Part shown: positions 41,781 through 50,164 of the stretch, in pieces
Layout of the letters: each line of letters begins with the position of its first letter
Numbering within the stretch: the first letter of the stretch is position 1
Assembly (NCBI GenBank): GCA_038241255.1
Contig: JBBRFW010000009.1
Span: 1 to 61,679, forward strand
Length of the DNA stretch: 61,679 bases
Reading direction: 5' to 3'
Source of the DNA: Schlegelella_A sp038241255
GTDB lineage: Bacteria; Pseudomonadota; Gammaproteobacteria; Burkholderiales; Burkholderiaceae_C
Notes under the pieces: model-generated
Seen by the model: only the letters and a program-made list of their open reading frames with translations
Told to the model about the DNA's origin: nothing
The model's database searches: none
Position numbers and translations under genes: made by a program

Positions 41781-43243
41781 ACTTGAGTGCCGTCACCGTT
41801 TTTCGCAGCACGCGCATCTTCGACGCCCTGTCGATGCTCGAGGCCGCGGGCACCGGACTCCTTCTGTTGACTCGCCAGGACCACAGCTTCGAGCGAACCA
41901 TCACCGACGGCGACCTGCGGCGCCTGCTGCTGGGCGGCAACGCGCTGGCCGACACGCTCGCCAGCCTTCCCGTCATCGAGTCGATCGTGGTCGAGGACCC
42001 TGTCACCCGCGAAGCCGCGCTTGACCTGATGAACTTGCATCAGATCAACCACCTGCCGGTGCTCGACGAGTCCGGCCAGGTCGTGCGCGTGCTGGAGCGA
42101 CGCCAGCTCGACGAGCAGATCTTGCTCTCGACCCCGCATCTCGGCTCGTGGGAGCGGCAGTACGTCGACGAGGCGTTTCGCACCAACTGGATCGCGCCGC
42201 TCGGCCCCAATGTCGATGCCTTCGAGCGCGAGCTGGCGGCGCACGTCGACATCGCTCATGCGGCCGCGCTCAGCTCGGGAACCGCAGCGATCCACCTCGC
42301 GCTGCGCTTGCTCGACGTCGGGCCGGGCGACTTCGTCTTCTCCTCGTCGCTCACCTTCGTGGCGAGCGCCAATCCGATCGTCTATCAGGGCGCCAGCCCG
42401 GTCTTCGTCGACTCGGAGCCAGAGAGCTGGAACATGTCGCCGGTCGCCCTGGAGAAGGCTTTCGAGTGGGCTCGGCGCGAAGCGAAGATGCCCAAGGCGG
42501 TCATCGTCGTCAACCTGTACGGCCAAAGCGCGGACATGGATCCGTTGCTCGAGCTCTGCCGCAAGCACGGCGTGCCGATGATCGAGGACGCGGCCGAATC
42601 GCTCGGTGCGAAGTACAAGGGCAAGGCGAGCGGCACGTTCGGACATCTGGGCATCTATTCGTTCAACGGCAACAAGATCATCACGACATCCGGCGGAGGC
42701 ATGCTCGTTTCGGCGGACGCGGACTTGATCAAGCAAGCCCGCTTTCTCGCCACCCAGGCGCGCGACCCCGCGCCCCACTACGAGCACTCGCAGATCGGCT
42801 TCAACTATCGTATGAGCAACATCCTGGCGGGCGTCGGACGGGGCCAGCTGCACGTGCTCGAGGAGCGCGTGCAAGCACGTCGCGCCGTCTATGAGCGGTA
42901 CCGCGACGGTCTGGCGGAGACGGAAGCGTTCGAATGGATGCCCGAACCGGACTGGAGCTACCCGACGCGCTGGCTCACTGCGTGCATGCTGACCCGCGGC
43001 TCGCGCCTGACGAGCTCGGAGTTGATCCGGCGCCTGGCGGCGGAACGCATCGAAGCCCGCCCGCTCTGGAAGCCGATGCACCTGCAGCCGGTCTTCGCAA
43101 CGTGCCCGTCGTTCGATCACGGTGAGACCTCGCTGTCTGCGCGGCTGTTCGAGAGCGGCCTGTGCCTGCCGTCAGGATCGAACATGGCGGAAGAACAGCA
43201 GCAGCGGGTCATCTCTCTCCTCACAGCCGCGGTGCGGGGTTGA
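41777..43243 (+). CDS. CBS-domain / DegT-family aminotransferase fusion
   Basis: A 488-residue fusion. Residues 1–117 form a CBS pair (SMLEAAGTGLLLLTRQDHSFERTITDGDLRRLL, then MNLHQINHLPVLDESGQVVRVLERR). Residues about 118–488 are a PLP aminotransferase with WIAPLGPNVDAFE, ALSSGTAAIHLAL, the aspartate in IEDAAESLGAKYKG, and Lys300 in FNGNKIITTSGGG, nearest to PglE/LegC-type enzymes that aminate 4-keto-6-deoxy UDP-sugars. The ATG at 41777 overlaps neuD by 4 bases. A CBS pair is known on the nucleotidyltransferase PtmE of nonulosonate loci; here it is on the aminotransferase and could sense adenosine nucleotides. Confidence 0.88.
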   Translation: MNLSAVTVFRSTRIFDALSMLEAAGTGLLLLTRQDHSFERTITDGDLRRLLLGGNALADTLASLPVIESIVVEDPVTREAALDLMNLHQINHLPVLDESGQVVRVLERRQLDEQILLSTPHLGSWERQYVDEAFRTNWIAPLGPNVDAFERELAAHVDIAHAAALSSGTAAIHLALRLLDVGPGDFVFSSSLTFVASANPIVYQGASPVFVDSEPESWNMSPVALEKAFEWARREAKMPKAVIVVNLYGQSADMDPLLELCRKHGVPMIEDAAESLGAKYKGKASGTFGHLGIYSFNGNKIITTSGGGMLVSADADLIKQARFLATQARDPAPHYEHSQIGFNYRMSNILAGVGRGQLHVLEERVQARRAVYERYRDGLAETEAFEWMPEPDWSYPTRWLTACMLTRGSRLTSSELIRRLAAERIEARPLWKPMHLQPVFATCPSFDHGETSLSARLFESGLCLPSGSNMAEEQQQRVISLLTAAVRG

Positions 43244-43245
43244 GC

Positions 43246-44025
43246 GTGACGACAGTGCTTCGCTCGCAAGGATCGACGGGCGGTGCACAACACCCCCAGA
43301 GACCGACTCCGCGCTTTTCCCTTTCCGTCGTCAGCCACGGTCAAGCGGGCCTCCTCGCCACCGTTCTTGCCGACCTAGCGAGCGTGAAGCCGCCGGATTT
43401 CGAAGTCATCGTGACGTTCAACATCGCCGAGCCCGAACCCGTGCTCGACGACTGCCCGTTCCCGATCCAAGTCATTCGCAACGAGCGACCGAAGGGGTTC
43501 GGTGCCAATCACAACCAGGCGTTTCGCGCTGCCCGCGGCGAGTTGTTCGCGGTGATCAATCCGGATATCCGGATGCCCGCCCTCGATCTCGCGGTTCTGG
43601 AGTGGCCTTTCGCGGACAAGAAGACCGGCGCTTGCGGCCCGCTGGTGGTCGACGGCAGTCAGCGCCTGCAGGACAGTGCACGGCGCTTTCCGACGCTGGC
43701 AACGCTGCTGTGTCGTCTGATCGAGCGCCGTCACGCGGCCGACTACAGTTGGCGAAACGACCCGATCGTTGTCGACTGGCTTGCCGGGATGTTCATCGTA
43801 TTTCGCCGCGCGGCGTTCGCACAGGTCGATGGATTCGACGAACGGCGCTTCTTCATGTACTACGAGGATGTCGACATCGCCAAGCGTCTGGGCAAGCACG
43901 GCTGGCGTTCGGTTCTTCAGCCTGCGGCACAGGTGATTCACGACGCGCAACGTGCCAGTCACCGCGACCTGAAGCACCTTCGATGGCACGTCATCAGCGC
44001 GGCGCGCTACCTGACCGGCCTGTGA
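43246..44025 (+). CDS. Glycosyltransferase family 2
   Basis: A 259-residue inverting GT-A enzyme. FSLSVVSHGQAGLL starts the domain, NERPKGFGANHNQAF and VINPDIRMP (the DxD-like segment) bind donor and metal, and AGMFIVFRRAAFAQVDGFDERRFFMYYEDVDIAKR is the acceptor/ED motif region. This ending is typical of rhamnosyltransferase-like members, so dTDP-rhamnose is a possible donor. A GTG at 43246 is taken as start, with TTG at 43240 as the alternative. Confidence 0.85.
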   Translation: MTTVLRSQGSTGGAQHPQRPTPRFSLSVVSHGQAGLLATVLADLASVKPPDFEVIVTFNIAEPEPVLDDCPFPIQVIRNERPKGFGANHNQAFRAARGELFAVINPDIRMPALDLAVLEWPFADKKTGACGPLVVDGSQRLQDSARRFPTLATLLCRLIERRHAADYSWRNDPIVVDWLAGMFIVFRRAAFAQVDGFDERRFFMYYEDVDIAKRLGKHGWRSVLQPAAQVIHDAQRASHRDLKHLRWHVISAARYLTGL

Positions 44026-44077
44026 GCGGCGAGTCGGCTCGGCCGACGAGCAGCACGAAACCAGACGCCTAAGCGAC

Positions 44078-45079
44078 ATGAACATCCTTGTCACCGGGGC
44101 CAGCGGCTTCATCGGGCGGCGACTGGTCGAGCTGCTCGCCGCCGACGGCGCCGTGCGGGTACGTGCCGCTTCGCGCGAGCCCCTGATCGATCCGCTCGAG
44201 GGTGTGACGCAGACTCGGCTGAGCGAGCTTGCATCGGACGATCTCGGTTCAGCGGTCTCGGGCATCGATGTCGTCATCCATCTAGCGGCGCGCGTTCATG
44301 TGATGCGGGACACCGTCGCCGACGCGCTGGGTGAATTCAGACGCGTCAACGTCCGGGCGTCGCGACGGCTCGCTGAGGCAGCCGTCGCAGCAGGCGTTCA
44401 GCGCTTCGTCTTCGTCAGCTCTATCAAGGTCAATGGCGAGGCCACCGCGATTGATCGTCCCTTCCGTTCGGCAGACGCGGCCCGTCCGCAGGATCCCTAC
44501 GGGATGAGCAAGCACGAGGCAGAGACCGAGTTACGCGCCATTGCCGCCGCTTCCGGCATGGAGCTGACGATCGTGCGACCGGTCCTTGTCTATGGTCCCG
44601 GTGTCGGCGCGAACTTCGAGCGGATGATGAGCTGGCTTCATCGCGGCAACCCGCTGCCGTTCGGTTCGATCGACAACTTGAGAAGCCTCCTCGCGCTCGA
44701 CAACCTGTGCGACTTGCTGATTACGTGCACGCGACATCCCGCAGCCACTGGTCAGGTCTTCCTCGCTAGCGATCAGGAAGATGTCTCGACGCCGGATCTC
44801 CTCCGTCGGCTGGGAACTGCCCTTGGAAAACCGGCGCGATTGTTCGGCATGCCGGAAGGCGCGCTTCGCTGGCTGTTTCGAAGCCTCGGCCAGGCCGAGG
44901 CGGGGTACCGACTGTGCGGCTCCCTGCGGGTCGATGGCACCCCCCTGCGCGACCTGTTGGGGTGGCAACCGCCGATAACGCTCGACGAAGGGCTGCGCCG
45001 GGCGAGTGTTGCGTTTTTGGCTGCGCGGTTGACGCAGGCTGCCGGGACCATCGAAGCAAAAGTCACAATCGCGAAGTAG
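44078..45079 (+). CDS. NAD-dependent epimerase/4-reductase, WbpV-like
   Basis: Extended SDR protein of 333 residues. NAD motif TGASGFIGRRL (6–16), VIHLAARVHVM, SSIKVNGEAT, and YGMSKHEAE with the catalytic Tyr/Lys. It sits immediately before a WbpL-like transferase and a WbpM-like dehydratase, the arrangement used by Pseudomonas and other bacteria to make UDP-QuiNAc or UDP-FucNAc, so it probably reduces the 4-keto-6-deoxy-GlcNAc intermediate. Exact product configuration is not determinable. Confidence 0.85.
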   Translation: MNILVTGASGFIGRRLVELLAADGAVRVRAASREPLIDPLEGVTQTRLSELASDDLGSAVSGIDVVIHLAARVHVMRDTVADALGEFRRVNVRASRRLAEAAVAAGVQRFVFVSSIKVNGEATAIDRPFRSADAARPQDPYGMSKHEAETELRAIAAASGMELTIVRPVLVYGPGVGANFERMMSWLHRGNPLPFGSIDNLRSLLALDNLCDLLITCTRHPAATGQVFLASDQEDVSTPDLLRRLGTALGKPARLFGMPEGALRWLFRSLGQAEAGYRLCGSLRVDGTPLRDLLGWQPPITLDEGLRRASVAFLAARLTQAAGTIEAKVTIAK

Positions 45080-46111
45080 ATGCCCCTTTCAACCACCTTG
45101 CTGCTACTCGCAGTCAGCGCCGCCGCCACCTGGGCGCTCACCGGGACCGTGCGCAGCTTCGCCCTTCGATCGGGCCGGCTCGATCATCCCAATGCGCGCA
45201 GTTCCCATAGCCTGCCCACGCCACGCGGCGGTGGCGTGGCGATCGCCGTCTGCTATCTCACACTCGTCGCCTTGCTGAGCGCAATGGGCTTCGTCGAACG
45301 CGGCCTCGCCGCGGCGCTGCTCGGCGGGGGGCTGCTGATCGCGGCGCTGGGCTATGCCGACGACCGGCGTCCACTCGCCGCCCGTTGGCGTTTCCTCGGC
45401 CACCTCGTCGCAACGATCTGGGTGCTGGGCTGGCTCGGTCCGTTGCCCGCCGTCCCCATCTTGGGCGTGACCATCTACCTCGGCCTCGGCGCGAACTTGC
45501 TCTCCGCCCTTTACCTAGTTTGGTCGATCAATCTCTTCAACTTCATGGACGGGATCGACGGCATCGCCAGCCTCGAAGCGATCGCCGTCGCGCTCGGCGG
45601 CGCGATCGTCTGGTGGTGGACTCAGCCCGGCGGTGACTGGCGGCTGGCCGTCCTGTTCGCGGCCTCCGTTGTCGGCTTCCTGGTTTGGAACTTCCCGTCG
45701 GCACGCATCTTCATGGGCGATGTCGGCAGTGGCTTTCTCGGCTTCGTCGTTGCGACGCTGGCCTTGTGGAGCAGCCACACCGCTCCGCATCTGTTCTGGA
45801 GCTGGTTCATTCTGGGCGGTTGCTTCATGGTCGATTCGACAATGACGCTTGTTCGAAGGGTCAGGCGAGGTGAACGGTTTAACCAGGCGCACCGGAGCCA
45901 CGCCTACCAGTACGCAGCGCGCCGACATTCCTCGCACAAGGCGGTCTCGGTCGCCTTCGTGATCATTACGTCGGTTTGGCTGTTCCCGATCGCCTTGCTT
46001 GTCGCCACGGTGCAGCTCGATGGTTTGATGGGGGTCGCCATCGCGTATCTTCCGCTCGGCTACGCGGCTTGGCACTACAAGGCCGGCGACGCAACCGCCC
46101 AGGAAATTTGA
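45080..46111 (+). CDS. Undecaprenyl-phosphate sugar-1-phosphate transferase (WbpL/WecA family)
   Basis: Polytopic membrane enzyme of 343 residues that starts repeat-unit synthesis by moving HexNAc-1-P or QuiNAc/FucNAc-1-P to undecaprenyl phosphate. Signatures: DHPNARSSHSLPTPRGGG, GYADDRRPL (the first acidic pair), NLFNFMDGIDGIA, FMGDVGSGFLGF and the HRSHAYQYA cytoplasmic loop. Eleven or so hydrophobic segments are seen. The SHSLPTPRGGG form is the one found in WbpL rather than in MraY. Confidence 0.92.
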   Translation: MPLSTTLLLLAVSAAATWALTGTVRSFALRSGRLDHPNARSSHSLPTPRGGGVAIAVCYLTLVALLSAMGFVERGLAAALLGGGLLIAALGYADDRRPLAARWRFLGHLVATIWVLGWLGPLPAVPILGVTIYLGLGANLLSALYLVWSINLFNFMDGIDGIASLEAIAVALGGAIVWWWTQPGGDWRLAVLFAASVVGFLVWNFPSARIFMGDVGSGFLGFVVATLALWSSHTAPHLFWSWFILGGCFMVDSTMTLVRRVRRGERFNQAHRSHAYQYAARRHSSHKAVSVAFVIITSVWLFPIALLVATVQLDGLMGVAIAYLPLGYAAWHYKAGDATAQEI

Positions 46112-48018
46112 TGTCGGTCGTCAGGATAGGAACCCGTCTGGCGGCACTTTCTCCGCAAACTAAATTCGCGATCATGGTAGGCGGCGACGCGGTGTTTTTG
46201 CCGCTTTGCATGCTCGCCGCAGTGGCGTTGCGCCTCGGCTCGGTGCAAGCAGCGATCGACATGGCGCTTGGCGTGCAAATCGGTCTGGCGCTCGTCGCGC
46301 TGCCCGCGCTCGGCCTAGCAGGCCTCTATCGCACCGTCGTACGTTACATCGACCTGCGAGTCCTTGTCTCCTCCAGTGCGGCGCTTGCCGGCGTAGTGCT
46401 GGTGGTCTGGGGCGCTGCGTTCGCAATGCATGTCAGCGTGCTGCCCCGCTCCGCTTTCGCCATTTTCTGGTTTGTGGCCTTCGCCTACGTAGTGACGTCG
46501 CGCTTCATCGCTCGTGGACTACTGCGCCGCGGTGTCAAGCAAGCCGGCCGGCACCGATACCGCACGGCGATTTACGGGGCCGGCGGGGCGGGTGCGCAGT
46601 TGGCCCAGGCCATGCAGATCAGCCCCGATCATTCGGCAGTCTGCTTTCTTGACGATCGCTCGGACTTGCAAGGCAAGATAGTGGCGGGCCTACAGGTTTA
46701 CTCACCGACAAATCTGGCAGAGGCCATTTTCCGCTATGAGGTTGAGCAGATCGTGTTGGCCATTCCCTCGGCAAACTCCACGCAAAAGCGTCGCCTGATC
46801 CAACGAATCGAAGGTGCCGGACTGCCGGTGAAGATTCTGCCTGGGCTCTTCGAGCTGGTCGACGGTACGGCCAGCGTCGGTGACATTCGCGAAGTTGACG
46901 TCGTCGACCTGCTCGGCCGCGATCCGGTACCACCCGACCCGGCGCTTTTTGCGCGAAATATCGCGGGCAAGTCGGTGCTCGTGACAGGCGCGGGGGGGTC
47001 GATCGGGACCGAGTTGTGCCGCCAGATCGCCACGCAACGTCCCAGCAGGCTTGTATTGCTCGACCACTCAGAGTTCGCGCTCTACGGTATCGACCATGAG
47101 CTGCGCCAGGGTTCGCACGGGATCGACATCGTGGCGAGCCTCGGATCGGTGCTTGACGAGGTGTTGGTTCGCTCGCTGCTGCGCCGCCACGGCATTCAGA
47201 CGATCTATCACGCGGCGGCGTACAAGCATGTGCCGCTGGTCGAGTCCAACATCCAGCAGGGGTTGCGCAACAACGTATTCGGCACGCTCGCAATCGCGCG
47301 CGCGGCGCTCGACGCCGGTGTGCAAACCTGCATCCTGATCTCGACAGACAAAGCCGTTCGACCGACGAACGTTATGGGCGCCTCAAAGCGCGCGGCCGAG
47401 TTGATCTTCCAGGCAGCGGCGCTTCGCAGTGGGGCCCGGACGGTGTTCTCGATGGTTCGCTTCGGCAACGTGCTCGGATCCTCGGGCTCGGTCGTGCCGC
47501 TTTTCAAACGGCAGATCGCGCACGGCGGGCCGGTAACCATCACACACCCCGACGTCGTCCGCTACTTCATGCTCATCCCCGAGGCGGCCCAGCTCGTCGT
47601 GCAAGCCGGTGCCATGGCGCGGGGCGGCGATCTGTTCGTCCTCGACATGGGTGAACCGGTGCGCATCGCTGACCTCGCTCGTACGATGGTCCATCTCTCG
47701 GGACTGACCGAACGAACTGCAGACGATCCCGAAGGCGACATCGACATCGAGTACGTCGGGCTCAGGCCAGGCGAAAAGCTTTACGAGGAGCTTCTCATCG
47801 GGGAAAGCGTCGTTCCAAGCGGACACCCACGGATCATGTGCGCGCGCGAGCGGCACATCGAGCCCGCGTTGCTCGACAAGATGATCGAGTCGCTTCGCGT
47901 CGCATGCGAAGCGAACGACAGCGCCGCCATGCTGCGCCAGCTCAAAAACCTCGTGCCGGAGTACCGTTCGGCCGAAGAGGTCAACGCTGAGGCGTCGGCC
48001 GGACTTGCCGAGCGTTAA
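46111..48018 (+). CDS. UDP-HexNAc 4,6-dehydratase, WbpM/PglF (CapD) family
   Basis: Membrane-anchored dehydratase of 635 residues. Four hydrophobic helices occupy about 20–130; a first Rossmann-like domain has YGAGGAGAQ (155–163); the catalytic SDR domain begins VLVTGAGGSIGTELCRQ (about 289–305), then HAAAYKHVPLVE, ISTDKAVRPTNVMGASKR with Met in place of the usual Tyr (a hallmark of this family), FGNVLGSSGSVVP and LRPGEKLYEEL. It can serve both the QuiNAc route and the first step of the UDP-diNAcBac/legionaminate route. It is the last gene of the locus. Confidence 0.94.
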   Translation: MSVVRIGTRLAALSPQTKFAIMVGGDAVFLPLCMLAAVALRLGSVQAAIDMALGVQIGLALVALPALGLAGLYRTVVRYIDLRVLVSSSAALAGVVLVVWGAAFAMHVSVLPRSAFAIFWFVAFAYVVTSRFIARGLLRRGVKQAGRHRYRTAIYGAGGAGAQLAQAMQISPDHSAVCFLDDRSDLQGKIVAGLQVYSPTNLAEAIFRYEVEQIVLAIPSANSTQKRRLIQRIEGAGLPVKILPGLFELVDGTASVGDIREVDVVDLLGRDPVPPDPALFARNIAGKSVLVTGAGGSIGTELCRQIATQRPSRLVLLDHSEFALYGIDHELRQGSHGIDIVASLGSVLDEVLVRSLLRRHGIQTIYHAAAYKHVPLVESNIQQGLRNNVFGTLAIARAALDAGVQTCILISTDKAVRPTNVMGASKRAAELIFQAAALRSGARTVFSMVRFGNVLGSSGSVVPLFKRQIAHGGPVTITHPDVVRYFMLIPEAAQLVVQAGAMARGGDLFVLDMGEPVRIADLARTMVHLSGLTERTADDPEGDIDIEYVGLRPGEKLYEELLIGESVVPSGHPRIMCARERHIEPALLDKMIESLRVACEANDSAAMLRQLKNLVPEYRSAEEVNAEASAGLAER

Positions 48019-48097
48019 GCCTTAAGTCGCTTTCGACGACCGGTCGCCCGGTATCCATCTCCGACTCTTCCTAGAATGCGGTCCCACCTGGCCGGCC

Positions 48098-49606
48098 ATG
48101 AACGCACCGACTTCGCCATTGTCAACGCCCGCCGACGACAACACCCTTATCGCCGAGCGCCGCGACAAACTCGCCGCCATCCGCGCCCGGGGCATCGCCT
48201 TCCCCAACGACTTCAAGCCCAGGCACCGCGCCTCCGAACTCGCGCGAAAGCACGGCCACCTCGACAACGAAGCCCTCGAGCCGCAGGCGATTGCCGTCTC
48301 CGTCGCCGGCCGCCTGATGCTCAAACGCATCATGGGAAAGGCCAGCTTCGCGACCCTGCAGGACGCCACCGGCCGGATCCAGCTGCGCGTCAGCGTCGAC
48401 GCGATCGGCGCCGAGGCCTACGATGACTTCAAGCACTTCGACCTTGGCGACATCGTCGGCGCCGAAGGCACGATCTTCAAGACTAGGACCGGCGAGCTGA
48501 CGGTGAAAGTCGACAAGCTCCGCCTTCTCACCAAGAGCCTGCGACCCCTCCCCGACAAGTTCCACGGCCTGGCCGACGCCGAGGACAAGTACCGCCAGCG
48601 CTACGTCGATCTCATCACCGACGAGACCGCGCGCGCCCGCTTCGCGGCGCGCAGCAAGACGCTGTCGTCGATCCGCCGCTTCATGGTCGAGCACGGCTTT
48701 ATGGAAGTTGAGACGCCGATGCTCCACCCGATCCCCGGCGGCGCCAACGCCAAACCCTTCGTGACGCACCACAACGCGCTCGACCAGCAGATGTTCCTGC
48801 GCATCGCGCCCGAGCTCTACCTCAAGCGCCTCATCGTCGGCGGTTTCGAGCGGGTGTTCGAGATCAACCGGAGCTTTCGCAACGAAGGCATCTCGGTGCG
48901 CCACAACCCCGAGTTCACGATGATGGAGTTCTACGCGGCGTACTGGAACCACCACGACCTGATGGACTTCACCGAGGAAGTCCTGCGCCACGCCGCGCGA
49001 GAGGCCGCGGGCTCGGCCAAGCTCACCTACTCAGGTCGAGAGGTCGACCTCGACGCGCGCTTCGCTCGCCTGACCGTCAAGGAAGCGCTTGTCCGCCACG
49101 CGGGCGTGAGCGAAGCCGAGGCCGGCGACGCGAACGTGCTGCGCGAGAAGTTGCGCGCCGCGGGCGCGGCCGCGCCCGCGCACTGGACGCTCGCCGAGCT
49201 GCAGTTCGGCCTGTTCGAGGGTGCCGTCGAGGCGCAGCTCTGGAACCCGACCTTCATCCTCGACTATCCCGTCGAGGTCTCGCCGCTCGCGCGGGCCTCG
49301 GATACCGACCCTTCGATCACCGAGCGCTTCGAGCTCTTCATCACCGGCCGCGAATATGCGAACGGCTTCTCCGAGCTGAACGACGCCGAGGACCAGGCGG
49401 CGCGCTTTCGCGCCCAGGCCGCCAACAAGGAAGCCGGCGACGAGGAAGCGATGTACTACGACGCCGACTTCATCCGTGCCCTCGAGATCGGCATGCCGCC
49501 GACCGGCGGCTGCGGCATCGGCGTCGACCGGCTTGTGATGCTGCTGACCGACTCGCCGAGCATCCGCGACGTGATCCTGTTCCCCTCGCTGCGCAACGAG
49601 GCCTGA
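48098..49606 (+). CDS. lysS: Lysyl-tRNA synthetase, class II
   Basis: Charges tRNA-Lys; 502 residues. The N-terminal OB-fold anticodon domain includes GRLMLKRIMGKASFATLQD; the class II core has KTLSSIRRFM, FMEVETPMLHPIPGGANAKPF (motif 2 region), FRNEGISVRHNPEFTMMEFY, and GIGVDRLVMLLTDSPSIRDVILFP as motif 3. A TAGAAT hexamer at 48072–48077 may be its -10. It marks the return to housekeeping genes after the sugar locus. Confidence 0.97.
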   Translation: MNAPTSPLSTPADDNTLIAERRDKLAAIRARGIAFPNDFKPRHRASELARKHGHLDNEALEPQAIAVSVAGRLMLKRIMGKASFATLQDATGRIQLRVSVDAIGAEAYDDFKHFDLGDIVGAEGTIFKTRTGELTVKVDKLRLLTKSLRPLPDKFHGLADAEDKYRQRYVDLITDETARARFAARSKTLSSIRRFMVEHGFMEVETPMLHPIPGGANAKPFVTHHNALDQQMFLRIAPELYLKRLIVGGFERVFEINRSFRNEGISVRHNPEFTMMEFYAAYWNHHDLMDFTEEVLRHAAREAAGSAKLTYSGREVDLDARFARLTVKEALVRHAGVSEAEAGDANVLREKLRAAGAAAPAHWTLAELQFGLFEGAVEAQLWNPTFILDYPVEVSPLARASDTDPSITERFELFITGREYANGFSELNDAEDQAARFRAQAANKEAGDEEAMYYDADFIRALEIGMPPTGGCGIGVDRLVMLLTDSPSIRDVILFPSLRNEA

Positions 49607-49629
49607 CTCGGCGGCCGACGCAGTCTGCA

Positions 49630-49651
49630 GCGCCGCCTCCCGGCGCGGCGC
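49630..49651. terminator. GC-rich hairpin between convergent genes
   Basis: GCGCCGC (49630–49636) and GCGGCGC (49645–49651) form a 7-bp stem with an 8-base loop, in the 47-base gap between the lysS and DinB stop codons. No U-tract, so terminator function is uncertain. Confidence 0.35.
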
Positions 49652-49653
49652 GG

Positions 49654-50151
49654 TCAGAGACCCGGCATGAACGGCAGGTCGGTGCTGCCCATGTCGAGGC
49701 CGCTCTGGGCAAGCAGTGTCGTCACCTGGCCGCGGTGATGGGTCTGATGATTGAAGACATGGCCGACGAGCAGCCCGCGCGGCAGCGTTCGGGTGACACC
49801 GTCGACCTTGCTTGTGTAGGTCTGCACGCCGGCGAGCCAGGCCTCGCTCAGCGAAGCCGTCCACTCGACGATGCGGGCGTCGATCGCCTCGCGCTCGCGG
49901 CGCAAGGCGGCGAAGTTCCCGAAGAGGTCGGCGCCGAGCTCGGGGGCCCGCGCCGGCGTCCCCGTGAAGCGCGAGAGGAACGCGAGGTCGGCGTAGGCGA
50001 CGTGGTTGAGGGTCGCGTAGATCGACTTGAAGAAGGCGCCTCGGTCGGCTTGCAAGTCGCTTTCAGGCACCGTGGCGCATAGCGCGAACAGGCGCGCGTT
50101 CATCCACGCGTTGTAGCGCGCGAGCGTCTGCGCGTACTCGGCCGAGATCAT
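49654..50151 (-). CDS. DinB-like four-helix-bundle protein
   Basis: A 165-residue protein of the DinB/YfiT superfamily. Three metal-binding histidines are suggested by LNHVAYADL in helix 2 and HVFNHQTHHRGQV in helix 4; the start ARYNAWMNARLF is typical. Members act as thiol-S-transferases or have unknown roles. Starts 13 bases after the enoyl-CoA hydratase stop, so they are probably co-transcribed. Confidence 0.85.
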   Translation of the reverse strand: MISAEYAQTLARYNAWMNARLFALCATVPESDLQADRGAFFKSIYATLNHVAYADLAFLSRFTGTPARAPELGADLFGNFAALRREREAIDARIVEWTASLSEAWLAGVQTYTSKVDGVTRTLPRGLLVGHVFNHQTHHRGQVTTLLAQSGLDMGSTDLPFMPGL

Positions 50152-50164
50152 CGTCGCAGCCGAT

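Noticed and set aside
15874..48018. Mobile element ends or integrase flanking the polysaccharide locus
   Set aside because: No transposase, integrase, tRNA or obvious direct repeats were seen at either edge; only the toxin–antitoxin pair hints at transfer.
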